From the NCBI GenBank assembly GCA_009176605.1, contig SEYY01000716.1, positions 1 to 25,000 of the forward strand: DNA of 25,000 nucleotides, in the 5' to 3' direction. This document shows, piece after piece, positions 24,966 through 25,000 of the stretch (position 1 is the first letter of the stretch; every line of letters begins with the position of its first letter). The notes beneath the pieces were generated by a model that had not been told where the DNA came from, ran no database searches, and saw nothing but the letters and a program-made list of their open reading frames with translations. Position numbers and translations under genes: made by a program. The DNA is from Armadillidium nasatum. Its lineage: Eukaryota > Arthropoda > Malacostraca > Isopoda > Armadillidiidae.

Positions 24966-25000
24966 ATTATTATTATTATTTTTTAATTATTATTATTATT
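24966..25000. repeat. (ATT)n microsatellite reaching the window edge
   Basis: ATT units interrupted by TTTTTTAA near 24980, continuing past the end of the window. Confidence 0.9.

Overview
This is a repeat-rich, strongly AT-biased animal nuclear DNA window. Long (TA)n arrays, (ATT)n arrays, and remnants of LINE, mariner-like, hAT-like, SINE-like and foldback elements occupy much of it. No bacterial, organellar or viral gene organisation is visible. The only host gene I can support is a multi-exon ABC transporter of the long ABCC (MRP1-like) type on the + strand. The LINE and mariner protein fragments resemble families I associate with arthropods, especially crustaceans. That placement is a guess from memory; only 'invertebrate metazoan' is reasonably safe.

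Layout. 1-3700: two head-to-tail partial copies of one non-LTR retrotransposon family, both broken by stops and frameshifts. 3700-4110: a (TA)n array, a third small scrap of the same LINE, then the probable 5' region of the transporter. 4111-17333: six coding exons (4111-4140, 8761-8940, 9667-9789, 12559-12696, 16879-17004, 17140-17333). Introns 1-5 are 4620, 726, 2769, 4182 and 135 bp, all GT-AG, and every junction keeps one open reading frame. Together they encode about 264 residues: the extracellular N-terminus, the five-helix TMD0 and the L0 linker up to the start of TMD1. 17334 to the end: intron 6, mostly AT-rich sequence with SSRs, a GC-rich hairpin island, an 18-bp minisatellite, an hAT remnant, and a weak candidate exon 7 near 24786.

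The introns carry most of the mobile DNA. Intron 1 holds a 1.4-kb foldback element (5923-7330) and a mariner-like pseudogene (about 7700-8492). Intron 3 holds a second, different mariner-like pseudogene (about 11640-12330). Intron 4 holds a tRNA-derived SINE fragment and a degenerate LINE (about 14490-16770) ending about 110 bp before exon 5. (TA)n arrays lie beside two splice acceptors; at exon 4 the array stops 6 bp from the exon and replaces the usual polypyrimidine tract.

I found no complete mobile element, CRISPR array, rRNA or intact tRNA gene. The strongest results are the reconstruction of the transporter's 5' coding exons, including a 10-codon first exon, and the foldback element with its modular inverted sub-repeats.
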